Source of the DNA: DATDAH01 sp036525535
GTDB lineage: Bacteria; Actinomycetota; Acidimicrobiia; Acidimicrobiales; DATDAH01
DNA: 5,606 nt
Direction of reading: 5' to 3'
NCBI GenBank assembly: GCA_036525535.1
Contig: DATDAH010000279.1
Location: forward strand, 1 to 5,606
Positions 1 through 5,596 of this stretch are shown here, piece after piece (the first letter of the stretch is position 1; every line of letters starts with the position of its first letter). A program made the position numbers and the translations under genes. The notes under the pieces were generated by a model. That model was given only the letters and a program-made list of their open reading frames with translations. It ran no database searches and had not been told where the DNA came from.

Positions 1-798
1 ATCGGGTTGGGCAGCCAGGGCGGGCCCATTGCCCGCCGGATCGCCGAGGAGGGTCACTCCCACGCCCTCTGGGCGCGCCGGCCCGAGACCGTGGCGCCGT
101 TCGCCGACACCGCCGCCGTGGTGGTCGACTCGCCCGCCGCGGTCGGCGCGGCCAGTGAGGTGGTCGGCCTGTGCGTCGTCGCCGACGCGGACGTCGAGGA
201 TGTCCTGCTCCGCGAGGACGGCGTGCTCGCCGGTATGCAGCCCGGTGGCACCGTGGTCATCCATTCGACGATCCACCCCGACACGTGCATCCGTCTCGCT
301 GGCGAGGTCGGGAAGGGGGGGATCGACCTCGTGGACGCCCCCGTCAGCGGTGGCGGACCGGCCGCGGCCGAGCGTCGGCTGCTCGTCATGGTCGGTGGCC
401 CGGACGACGCAGTGGCCCGGTGTCGCCCCGTCTTCGAGGCCTACGGCGACCCGATCCTCCACCTCGGCGGGGTCGGTCGTGGGCAGGTGGCGAAGGTCCT
501 GAACAACCTCGTCTTCACCGCCCAGGTGGCCGTGGCGCTCGACACGTTCGCCTTCGCCGACGGCCTGGGCCTCGACCGGGATGCGCTGGCGGAGGTGCTG
601 GCCAGCGGCAGCGGGGGCAGCCGGGCGGCCGCGCTCATGGCCCAGATGGGCTTCGACACGAGCGGGATGGCGCAGGCCGTTCCTCTCTTGCGCAAGGACG
701 TCGACATCGTGCTCGAGCTGGCCGCCGCCGCGGGGGTTCCGGCGCCGGCCCTGCTCGATGACCTGGCCGAGGAGGCCCTCCGCCGGTTGGCAGAGTGA
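1..798 (+). CDS. 3-hydroxyisobutyrate dehydrogenase-family NAD(P)-dependent oxidoreductase (5' partial)
   Basis: This is a cytosolic beta-hydroxyacid dehydrogenase-type enzyme that would oxidise a small 3-hydroxy acid, or reduce the matching semialdehyde, with NAD(P). The frame is open from the first base and ends at TGA 796-798. Counting codons from base 1, a Rossmann glycine motif IGLGSQGGPIA lies at residues 1-11, the substrate-binding motif DAPVSGGG at 112-119, the catalytic-lysine motif GRGQVAKVLNN at 159-169 with Lys165, and a second conserved Lys-Asp at 232-233 near the C-terminus. The glycine motif normally sits only a few residues from the start, so perhaps five to eight residues are missing and the true start is outside the window. 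A TTG at base 7 lies inside the motif and is not a credible start. The protein stops soon after the Lys-Asp helix, giving about 270 residues against the usual 290-300, so the C-terminal tail is short. Family assignment is firm; substrate is unknown. It converges on the minus-strand cluster and need not share its pathway. Confidence 0.9.
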   Translation: MGLGSQGGPIARRIAEEGHSHALWARRPETVAPFADTAAVVVDSPAAVGAASEVVGLCVVADADVEDVLLREDGVLAGMQPGGTVVIHSTIHPDTCIRLAGEVGKGGIDLVDAPVSGGGPAAAERRLLVMVGGPDDAVARCRPVFEAYGDPILHLGGVGRGQVAKVLNNLVFTAQVAVALDTFAFADGLGLDRDALAEVLASGSGGSRAAALMAQMGFDTSGMAQAVPLLRKDVDIVLELAAAAGVPAPALLDDLAEEALRRLAE

Positions 799-806
799 CC
801 GGCGGA

Positions 807-835
807 CGAGGGGTCGGGCTTTGGCCGACCCCTCG
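807..835. terminator. Bidirectional hairpin terminator between convergent genes
   Basis: A perfect 11-bp inverted repeat has arms at 807-817 (CGAGGGGTCGG) and 825-835, separated by a 7-base loop at 818-824. Three more pairs (803-805 with 836-838) can form past a single unpaired A at 806. It starts 9 bases after the dehydrogenase stop and ends 15 bases before the stop of lipoprotein A, so it could terminate both converging transcripts. There is no T-tract on either side, as is common for high-GC actinobacterial terminators. The hairpin is seen directly; termination is inferred from its position. Confidence 0.8.
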
Positions 836-849
836 CCGCTGACGGACTG

Positions 850-2019
850 CTAGTCCTCGATCAGCGCGTAGTTCTGCGCGTCCGGGTCCCACTCGAAGAG
901 GTAGGCCTGCGGGTCGCCGTCGCCGGCGGGCGGCGGACCGAAGACGAGGGTGCCGGGATCACCCGGGATGTGGACCTCGAGGCCGTCGGCGGCGGCGGCC
1001 AGGGTCCCGTAGTTCAGGTCCTCACCGGCGGCCTCGAGCCAGGCCTGGGTGATCGCGACGTCGGGGCAGGCCTGGAACGCGGCCTGGTAGGGCTGGTTGG
1101 ACGGATCGTCACCGCTCTCCTCGGGCGAGGGCGTGTCGAGCCCGGCGTCGGACAGGGTCTGGATGCACTCCTGCATGGCCTCCTCGTCGAAGCGAGCCGT
1201 GTCCGGCCCGTAGGTGCCACCGACCAGTGAGCCCTCGAGGACCGACGTGTCGGTCGTCGCCGCGTTCGTGTAGAAGGCCCGCGGCGCGGTGAACTCGAGG
1301 AACAGCAGCTTCGGGCGATAGTCGGTGTTGTCGCCCATGTAGGTCGGCCAGTCCTGGCCGCTGGCGCCCACGATGACGATGGTGTCGGCCTCCGCGGCCT
1401 GGAACCGCTCACCGATGGTCTGGACGTTGCTCAGCATCGCGGCTTGATCGTCCGGCGGCGCGTCCACGACGCCGGTCTCCACCGGCTCGACGCCCAAGTC
1501 CTCGAGGGTCGGCAGGACCGTGCCCTCCAGCGTCTCCTGATCGCGGGCGTTCGAGAAGACGGCAACGCTCCCGTCGAGCTCACCTCGCTCGTCCATGGCC
1601 CGCAGGATGGCCTCGGGCTGGTCGGTGTCCGGCGTCCAGGTGAGCCAGGGGGCCTGCGCCTGCTCGTACCGCTCGGGGTTCATGCCCCCGCCGACCACGG
1701 CGGTGGCATGGGTGCTCACCACGCAGGTGACGGCGTCGGTCAGGAAGAACCCCGTGACGAGGAAGACATCGTCGTCCTCGGTGAGTTGCACGCACTTCTC
1801 CTCGGCGGGGGCCGGGTTGGTCGGGTCGATCGGGGCGAAGACGGGCTCGATCTGGCGACCATTGACGCCGCCGTCGGCGTTGATGGCGTCGAACAGGGCC
1901 GTGTAGACGGCCTCGTGGTCGCCGAGGTCGTAGTTCAGGCCAGACGCCACGAGGGCCTCCGTGTCCACGTAGGTGACGCCGATCTTGACGGTGTCGTCGG
2001 TGACCCCCGGTGCCGGTCC
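850..2019 (-). repeat. Paralogous repeat copy 1 (mature domain of lipoprotein A)
   Basis: This segment encodes residues 49-437 of lipoprotein A and aligns without gaps to 3268-4437, offset by exactly 2418 bp. By hand count the proteins match at about 280 of 389 positions (72%). DNA similarity is high in places: around 1810-1860 only a few bases differ from 4228-4278. The signal peptides and linkers outside the segment have diverged. Confidence 0.85.
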
Positions 2020-2163
2020 GGTCGCAGACGGAGTCGTTTCGGCTGTGGTCGTGTCGGACCCGCTCGACTCGGTGGTCGTGTCGTCACCCGACGTGCAAGC
2101 GGCAGACAGCAACACCGCAGCCAGGAAGAACGCGCTGCTCCTCCGAAGTCGCTTCAACCCCAT
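850..2163 (-). CDS. ABC-type substrate-binding lipoprotein A (LivK-like, type I periplasmic binding fold)
   Basis: This is a predicted extracytoplasmic lipoprotein of 437 residues that would capture a small ligand for an ABC importer of the branched-chain amino acid / amide / urea class. It has a basic n-region (residues 1-8), a hydrophobic core (11-19) and a lipobox SAAC with lipidated Cys23, then a Thr/Ser/Asp-rich linker to about residue 48. The mature domain opens with VKIGVTYVD (59-67) and carries DAINADGGVNGRQIEPVF (92-109) and DPTNP (113-117), the usual first-lobe landmarks of this fold. Four cysteines in the mature domain (124, 147, 333, 366) are conserved in the neighbouring paralogue and may form disulfides. 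ATG 2163-2161 has AGGGGGAG at 2169-2176, five bases upstream. It is the last gene of the minus-strand run, 113 bp after hydrolase A, and may have its own promoter. No permease or ATPase gene is visible, so ligand and transporter remain unknown. Confidence 0.88.
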   Translation of the reverse strand: MGLKRLRRSSAFFLAAVLLSAACTSGDDTTTESSGSDTTTAETTPSATGPAPGVTDDTVKIGVTYVDTEALVASGLNYDLGDHEAVYTALFDAINADGGVNGRQIEPVFAPIDPTNPAPAEEKCVQLTEDDDVFLVTGFFLTDAVTCVVSTHATAVVGGGMNPERYEQAQAPWLTWTPDTDQPEAILRAMDERGELDGSVAVFSNARDQETLEGTVLPTLEDLGVEPVETGVVDAPPDDQAAMLSNVQTIGERFQAAEADTIVIVGASGQDWPTYMGDNTDYRPKLLFLEFTAPRAFYTNAATTDTSVLEGSLVGGTYGPDTARFDEEAMQECIQTLSDAGLDTPSPEESGDDPSNQPYQAAFQACPDVAITQAWLEAAGEDLNYGTLAAAADGLEVHIPGDPGTLVFGPPPAGDGDPQAYLFEWDPDAQNYALIED

Positions 2164-2234
2164 CAGGTCTCCCCCTCGGTCTGGTCACGCCTCACCGGGT
2201 GGCGGGACGTTATGACCATTGTCAGTGAAGGAGA

Positions 2235-2263
2235 ACAGTATTCTGCGTCGACGGCACCGTCGA
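2235..2263 (-). promoter_or_regulatory. Possible promoter for lipoprotein A
   Basis: On the minus strand, TCGACG (2263-2258) and TACTGT (2240-2235) are separated by exactly 17 bases, resembling -35 and -10 boxes at four and three of six consensus positions. The -10 candidate lies in the most AT-rich stretch of the gap (about 2211-2244), roughly 70 bases upstream of the lipoprotein A start. The match is weak and proposed mainly because composition and spacing agree and because a 113-bp gap is long for this compact cluster. Confidence 0.3.
2248..2263. promoter_or_regulatory. 16-bp inverted repeat upstream of lipoprotein A
   Basis: The arms TCGACGG (2248-2254) and CCGTCGA (2257-2263) are perfect 7-bp inverted repeats around a CA spacer. 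The repeat lies 14 bases after the hydrolase A stop and overlaps the candidate -35 box, so it could be a repressor operator. As RNA it could also form a 6-bp stem with a 4-base loop and act as an intercistronic terminator or processing site. Symmetry is seen directly; function is inferred. Confidence 0.45.
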
Positions 2264-2276
2264 GGCGCCCTGACGA

Positions 2277-3260
2277 TCAGCCGGTGGCCGGGGGCCAGTG
2301 CGAGTCCACGAACCGACGGATCTGCTGCTCGAGCTGGCGATCCTCGGGCGCCATGCCGAGGAAGCCGCCGTGGCCCCCCGCCTCGGTGACGTGGAGGTCG
2401 GCGGGGACGCCCGCGACGCGCAGGGCCCGGTGCATGCGCACGGTGTCGGAGAGGAGCATGTCCCGCGTCCCCGTGGTGAAGATGGTCGGTGGAAAGCCCT
2501 TCGTGAAGTCGCCGTACAGCGGTGAGACGTACGGGTCGGTCAGGTCGTGGCCGGCGGCGTACATCCCGAAGGCCGGTGACGAGCCATCGGGGATCAGGGG
2601 GTCGAGCCCACGGTTGGTCTGCAGCGAATCACCCGAGGCGGTCAGGTCGACGCCCGGCGTCATGAGCACGGCGGCCGCGGGCAGCGGCAGGCCGTCGTCC
2701 CGGGCCCGGAGGATGAGGGCCGCCGCGAGGTTCCCTCCCGCAGAGGCGCCGCCGACGATGACCTCCTCGGGCCGGTGGTCGGTCAGGAGGGCCTCGTACG
2801 CGGTGAGGCAGTCGTCGAGCCCGGCGGGGAAGGGGTGATCGGGTGGCATCCGGTAGTCGACGGCCCAAACCCGCGCGCCGACGCGGTTCGCCGTGCCACT
2901 GGCCATCGCCCGGCAGACCTCACCGGCGCCGAAGATGAACTCGCCCCCGTGGATGTCGAGATAGACCCGCCGGTCGCCGGCCCCGAGGTCGTCGGGGGAG
3001 ATGTCGTAGACGTGGACCCCGCCGACGTCCCGCTCCTCGGTCGTGACCCGTGCGCTCGAGGCCCGCTCGGCCATCAGCCCGGCGATCGCCTCGTCGTGGT
3101 CGGCGATCATCGTCCGCCACCCGTCGACGTCATCGACGGGTGGGCGCTCGGGCACCGGCAAGGCCGGCATGGCCAGCACTGCCTGGGCCTCGGGACTGAC
3201 CGAGGTCGGGATCGGGATGTCGCGCGCCGGGAGGTGCAGGGTCGGTGCCGGCTCGCTCAC
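2277..3260 (-). CDS. Alpha/beta hydrolase A (HSL-type esterase family, unusual motifs)
   Basis: This is a predicted cytoplasmic serine hydrolase of 327 residues in the hormone-sensitive-lipase-like alpha/beta hydrolase group, likely cleaving short-chain esters or related bonds. It has an N-terminal cap region (about 1-95), an oxyanion-hole motif HGGEF at 104-108, the family segment YRMPPDHPFPAGLDDC at 136-151, a nucleophile elbow GASAGGN at 171-177 with Ser173, and candidate catalytic Asp267 (GTRD) and His297 (GGHGGF). The triad is complete. HGGEF replaces the usual HGGG and Ala172 replaces the Asp, Glu or Thr normally just before the nucleophile, so activity or selectivity may be atypical. 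No signal peptide is seen. The start is GTG at 3260-3258, with AGGAGG at 3278-3273 inside the end of lipoprotein B; only 7 bp separate that gene's stop from this start, which suggests translational coupling. It is much more distant from hydrolase B than the two lipoproteins are from each other. Substrate is unknown. Confidence 0.87.
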   Translation of the reverse strand: MSEPAPTLHLPARDIPIPTSVSPEAQAVLAMPALPVPERPPVDDVDGWRTMIADHDEAIAGLMAERASSARVTTEERDVGGVHVYDISPDDLGAGDRRVYLDIHGGEFIFGAGEVCRAMASGTANRVGARVWAVDYRMPPDHPFPAGLDDCLTAYEALLTDHRPEEVIVGGASAGGNLAAALILRARDDGLPLPAAAVLMTPGVDLTASGDSLQTNRGLDPLIPDGSSPAFGMYAAGHDLTDPYVSPLYGDFTKGFPPTIFTTGTRDMLLSDTVRMHRALRVAGVPADLHVTEAGGHGGFLGMAPEDRQLEQQIRRFVDSHWPPATG

Positions 3261-3267
3261 CGTCGGC

Positions 3268-4437
3268 TCAGCCCTCCTGGATGACGACGTCGTGGGCGTC
3301 CTCGTCCCACGTGTAGAGGTAGGCCGTCGGGTTGCCGTCGGCGTCGGGCGGCGGGCCGTAGGTCCGGGCCTCCGGGTCGCCGGGGATGCTCACCTCGAGC
3401 CCGTTGATGGCGTTGGTCAGGGTGCCGTAGTTGAGGTCCTCGCCCGCGGCCTCCAGCCAGGCCCCCAGGAGGGCCACGTCGGGGCAGGCCTGGAAGGCGG
3501 CCTGGTAGGGCTGGTTCGACGGGTCGTCGCCGGACTCCTCCGGCGTGGGCGTCTCCACGCCGTGGTCGGCCAGCGTCTGGATGCACTCCTGCATGGCGGC
3601 CTCGTCGAACCGGGCCTGGTCGGGGCCGTAGCCACCGCCCATCACCGCGCCCTCCAGGACCGTGGTGTCGGTGGTGGCCGCGTTCGTGTAGAACGCGCGG
3701 GCACCGAGGATGTCGAGGAACAGCAGCTTCGGCCGGTACGAGGAGTCCTCGGCCATGATCGTGGGCCAGCCCTGGGCGCTGGTGCCGATGAGCACGACGG
3801 TGTCGACCCCGGCCGCCTCGAAGTTCTGGGCGATCGTCGTCTGCTCGGCCTGTTGGGCAGCCTGGTCGTCCGCCGGGGCCACGGCCACGGCAGTGGCGGC
3901 CGCCTCGACCCCGAGCTCGTCGAGGAGCGGCAGGACCTGATTGTCGAGCACGGCCTGGTCCCGCTCGGCCACCCAGACGCCGACCGTCCCGTCGAGCTCG
4001 CCCTGCTCGTCCATGGCGCGGAGGACGGCCTCCGGTTGGTCGGCGTCCGGGGTCCACGTGATCCAGGGGGCCTCGGCTCCCTCGATGCGTTCGGGGGTCA
4101 TCTCCCCGCCGGCCACGGCCGTGGCGTGCGTGCTCACGAAGCAGTTCACGGCGTCGGCCAGGAAGAACCCGGTCACGACGAAGACGTCGTCGTCCTCGGT
4201 CAGCTGGACGCACTTCTCCTCGGCCGGCGCCGGATTGGTCGGGTCGATCGGGGCGAAGACCGGCTCGATCTGGCGACCGTTGATCCCGCCGTCCTCGTTG
4301 ATGGCGTCGAACAGCGCCGTGTACACGGCCTCGTGGTCGCCGAGGTCGTAGTTCAGGCCCGACGCCACCAGCGCCTCGGTGTCCACGAACGTCACGCCGA
4401 CCTTGATCGAGTCGTCGGTGACGCCGGGAGCGGGCCC
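3268..4437 (-). repeat. Paralogous repeat copy 2 (mature domain of lipoprotein B)
   Basis: This segment encodes residues 51-439 of lipoprotein B and is the partner of 850-2019, with the same length and no gaps. The constant 2418-bp offset from the stop codon back to the linker shows descent from one ancestral gene. The repeat does not continue recognisably into the flanking hydrolases at nucleotide level. Confidence 0.85.
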
Positions 4438-4587
4438 GGTCGCGGCAACGGTCGTCTCGGTCGAGGATCCGCCCCCGCCGGTCGTGGTGTCACTGCTCGA
4501 GCTGTCGTCGCCCGAGGTGCAGGCGGCCGCCAAGGTCACGGCCACGAGCGCGGCGAGCGTCCCCTTCACGAATCGCTTCCACGCCAT
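3268..4587 (-). CDS. ABC-type substrate-binding lipoprotein B (LivK-like), paralogue of lipoprotein A
   Basis: This is a predicted membrane-anchored extracytoplasmic solute-binding lipoprotein of 439 residues, with the same fold and presumed role as lipoprotein A. The signal sequence has Lys4, Arg5 and Lys8, a hydrophobic core (10-19) and lipobox AAAC with Cys23. A Ser/Thr/Gly-rich linker runs to about residue 50, and the domain begins at IKVGVTFVD (61-69). Landmarks DAINEDGGINGRQIEPVF (94-111) and DPTNP (115-119) are present. Cysteines 126, 149, 335 and 368 match all four of lipoprotein A. Identity with lipoprotein A is about 87% in the first 150 aligned positions, about 50% in the next 100 and about 72% in the rest (hand count). 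ATG 4587-4585 has AGGGGG at 4599-4594, six bases upstream. It follows hydrolase B by 67 bp and precedes hydrolase A by 7 bp. A palindrome lies in its leader. Ligand is unknown; a different ligand or affinity from lipoprotein A is possible. Confidence 0.88.
   Translation of the reverse strand: MAWKRFVKGTLAALVAVTLAAACTSGDDSSSSDTTTGGGGSSTETTVAATGPAPGVTDDSIKVGVTFVDTEALVASGLNYDLGDHEAVYTALFDAINEDGGINGRQIEPVFAPIDPTNPAPAEEKCVQLTEDDDVFVVTGFFLADAVNCFVSTHATAVAGGEMTPERIEGAEAPWITWTPDADQPEAVLRAMDEQGELDGTVGVWVAERDQAVLDNQVLPLLDELGVEAAATAVAVAPADDQAAQQAEQTTIAQNFEAAGVDTVVLIGTSAQGWPTIMAEDSSYRPKLLFLDILGARAFYTNAATTDTTVLEGAVMGGGYGPDQARFDEAAMQECIQTLADHGVETPTPEESGDDPSNQPYQAAFQACPDVALLGAWLEAAGEDLNYGTLTNAINGLEVSIPGDPEARTYGPPPDADGNPTAYLYTWDEDAHDVVIQEG
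3273..3278 (-). promoter_or_regulatory. Ribosome binding site of hydrolase A
   Basis: AGGAGG on the minus strand lies 12 bases before GTG 3260-3258 and inside the last codons of lipoprotein B (stop 3270-3268). This strong Shine-Dalgarno sequence supports the GTG as the true start, with no need to look for a later ATG. It also implies that ribosomes finishing lipoprotein B can re-initiate on hydrolase A. Confidence 0.7.
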
Positions 4588-4612
4588 CGCTGTCCCCCTG
4601 GTGTCGTTTGTA

Positions 4613-4624
4613 CCGACCGGTCGG
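4613..4624. promoter_or_regulatory. 12-bp palindrome upstream of lipoprotein B (candidate operator)
   Basis: CCGACCGGTCGG is a perfect 12-bp palindrome in the 67-bp gap between hydrolase B and lipoprotein B, 25 bases before the ATG and about 13 bases before its ribosome binding site. Sequences of this shape are typical of TetR-family operators in high-GC bacteria. It matches the core of the palindrome at 5581-5596 at 10 of 12 positions. I could not find a convincing promoter here, so binding is inferred. A short RNA hairpin in the leader is the alternative. Confidence 0.5.
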
Positions 4625-4654
4625 ATGAACCCTAGACGCTTCGACGGAGGAGGG

Positions 4655-5566
4655 CTACGCGGCCCCGGCGAGAATCGGTCGCAGCCAGCGGCCGACGTGA
4701 TCGTAGACGCGCTCGGCCGCCGGGAAGCCGAGGTTCAGGAACCCGTGGGGCTGACCGGCGAGGCACACCTCGTCGACCGTGACGCCCTCCGCGGCGAGGC
4801 GTGCTGCGTAGTCCCGGCCCTCGTCCCGAAGCACGTCGCAGCCCCCGAGCACGACCAGGGCGGGCGGCAGGCCCGCCAGCGACTCGGCCTCGAGCGGGGC
4901 GGCGTAGGGGTCGTGGTCGATGTCCTGGTCTCCCGAGTACGCCGACCAGTAGACGTCGCGGGACTTCCGGGTGAGCATGATCCCGTCGAACTCGTTCTGT
5001 GAGGCGTAGGGCCTCGACCCCCCGAGCCCCGGGTAGAGCAGCACCTGCGCCGCGAGGCGGTCCTCACCTGCGTCGCGGAGCCGTAACGCCACGGCCGCCG
5101 AGAGGTTGCCACCGGCACTCTCACCGGCGACGGCGACCTGACCGGGGCCCACGCCGAAGCGGTCGGTGTTGGCCAGCGCCCACCGGACCACGGTCTCGCA
5201 GTCGTCGAGGCCTGCCGGGAAGGGGTCCTCCGGGGCCAGCCGATAGCCGACGGAGACGACGGCCGAACCGGAGGCGTGGGTCAGCTCCCGGGCGACGTTG
5301 TCCATGAGGCCGATGCTGCCGATGCAGAAGCCGCCGCCGTGGAAGTAGACGAGCACGCCGGTCGCCGGCCTGTCGCCCTGGTAGATCCGGACGGGAACAC
5401 CTGAGACGTCCTCGTCGGTGACCTGGGCGATCTCGCGCGTCACGGGGAAGCCCTGCGGGCTGCGGGCCAAGGGCAGCAGGTCGGGGTCGAGCTCCTCGAT
5501 GATCGGCATCCCGTTCTCCTCGAACCACGCCGCCACCCACGGGTCGAGCACGCCTTCGTCGGTCAT
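4655..5566 (-). CDS. Alpha/beta hydrolase B (HSL/family IV-type esterase)
   Basis: This is a predicted cytoplasmic carboxylesterase of 303 residues, close to the usual 300-320 for the hormone-sensitive-lipase (bacterial family IV) group, which hydrolyses short-chain acyl esters. Motifs are canonical: an N-terminal cap (1-68), oxyanion hole HGGGF at 76-80, YRLAPEDPFPAGLDDC at 108-123, nucleophile elbow GESAGGN at 148-154 with Ser150, the acid in GCDVLRDEG with Asp244, and GQPHGFLNL with His274. No signal peptide or membrane segment is seen. ATG 5566-5564 has AGGGGG at 5580-5575, eight bases upstream, and a perfect palindrome just beyond it. It is the first minus-strand gene visible and probably the first of the run, although the region beyond 5606 is unseen. 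The stop is followed 67 bp later by lipoprotein B. Natural substrate cannot be told from the sequence. Confidence 0.92.
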   Translation of the reverse strand: MTDEGVLDPWVAAWFEENGMPIIEELDPDLLPLARSPQGFPVTREIAQVTDEDVSGVPVRIYQGDRPATGVLVYFHGGGFCIGSIGLMDNVARELTHASGSAVVSVGYRLAPEDPFPAGLDDCETVVRWALANTDRFGVGPGQVAVAGESAGGNLSAAVALRLRDAGEDRLAAQVLLYPGLGGSRPYASQNEFDGIMLTRKSRDVYWSAYSGDQDIDHDPYAAPLEAESLAGLPPALVVLGGCDVLRDEGRDYAARLAAEGVTVDEVCLAGQPHGFLNLGFPAAERVYDHVGRWLRPILAGAA

Positions 5567-5580
5567 CGATGTTGCCCCCT

Positions 5581-5596
5581 GGCCGTCCGGACGGCC
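5581..5596. promoter_or_regulatory. 16-bp perfect palindrome upstream of hydrolase B (candidate operator)
   Basis: GGCCGTCCGGACGGCC is a perfect palindrome placed directly upstream of the AGGGGG ribosome binding site of hydrolase B and 14 bases before its ATG. Its central 12 bases, CCGTCCGGACGG, differ from the palindrome at 4613-4624 only at the two symmetric A/T positions. This suggests a common dimeric regulator at the head of the cluster and before lipoprotein B. In RNA it could form a short stem that hides the leader. No -10/-35 pair is clear in the 40 bases available. Confidence 0.5.

Noticed and set aside
171..761. Arg-rich overlapping frames inside the dehydrogenase gene (also at 29-502)
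   Set aside because: They are out-of-frame readings of a conserved enzyme; extreme Arg/Pro/Gly content is typical of shadow frames in GC-rich DNA.
1444..2838. A 464-codon open frame on the plus strand, antisense to lipoprotein A and hydrolase A
   Set aside because: It spans two genes and their gap, gives low-complexity Arg/Gly/Val-rich protein with no family motif, and is explained by GC-rich third positions leaving few stops on the opposite strand.
3043..4635. A 530-codon open frame on the plus strand, antisense to lipoprotein B
   Set aside because: It is longer than the real gene but compositionally biased and motif-free. The opposite strand encodes a lipoprotein with signal peptide, lipobox, ribosome binding site and a paralogue.
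4379..5002. A plus-strand open frame across the lipoprotein B / hydrolase B gap
   Set aside because: It overlaps the signal peptide of lipoprotein B and the catalytic C-terminal part of hydrolase B in antisense and has no recognisable domain.
2277..5566. Recent tandem duplication of the whole hydrolase-lipoprotein unit
   Set aside because: The lipoproteins fit, but the hydrolases differ in length, cap region and active-site motifs, and no extended nucleotide similarity is visible between 2277-3260 and 4655-5566.
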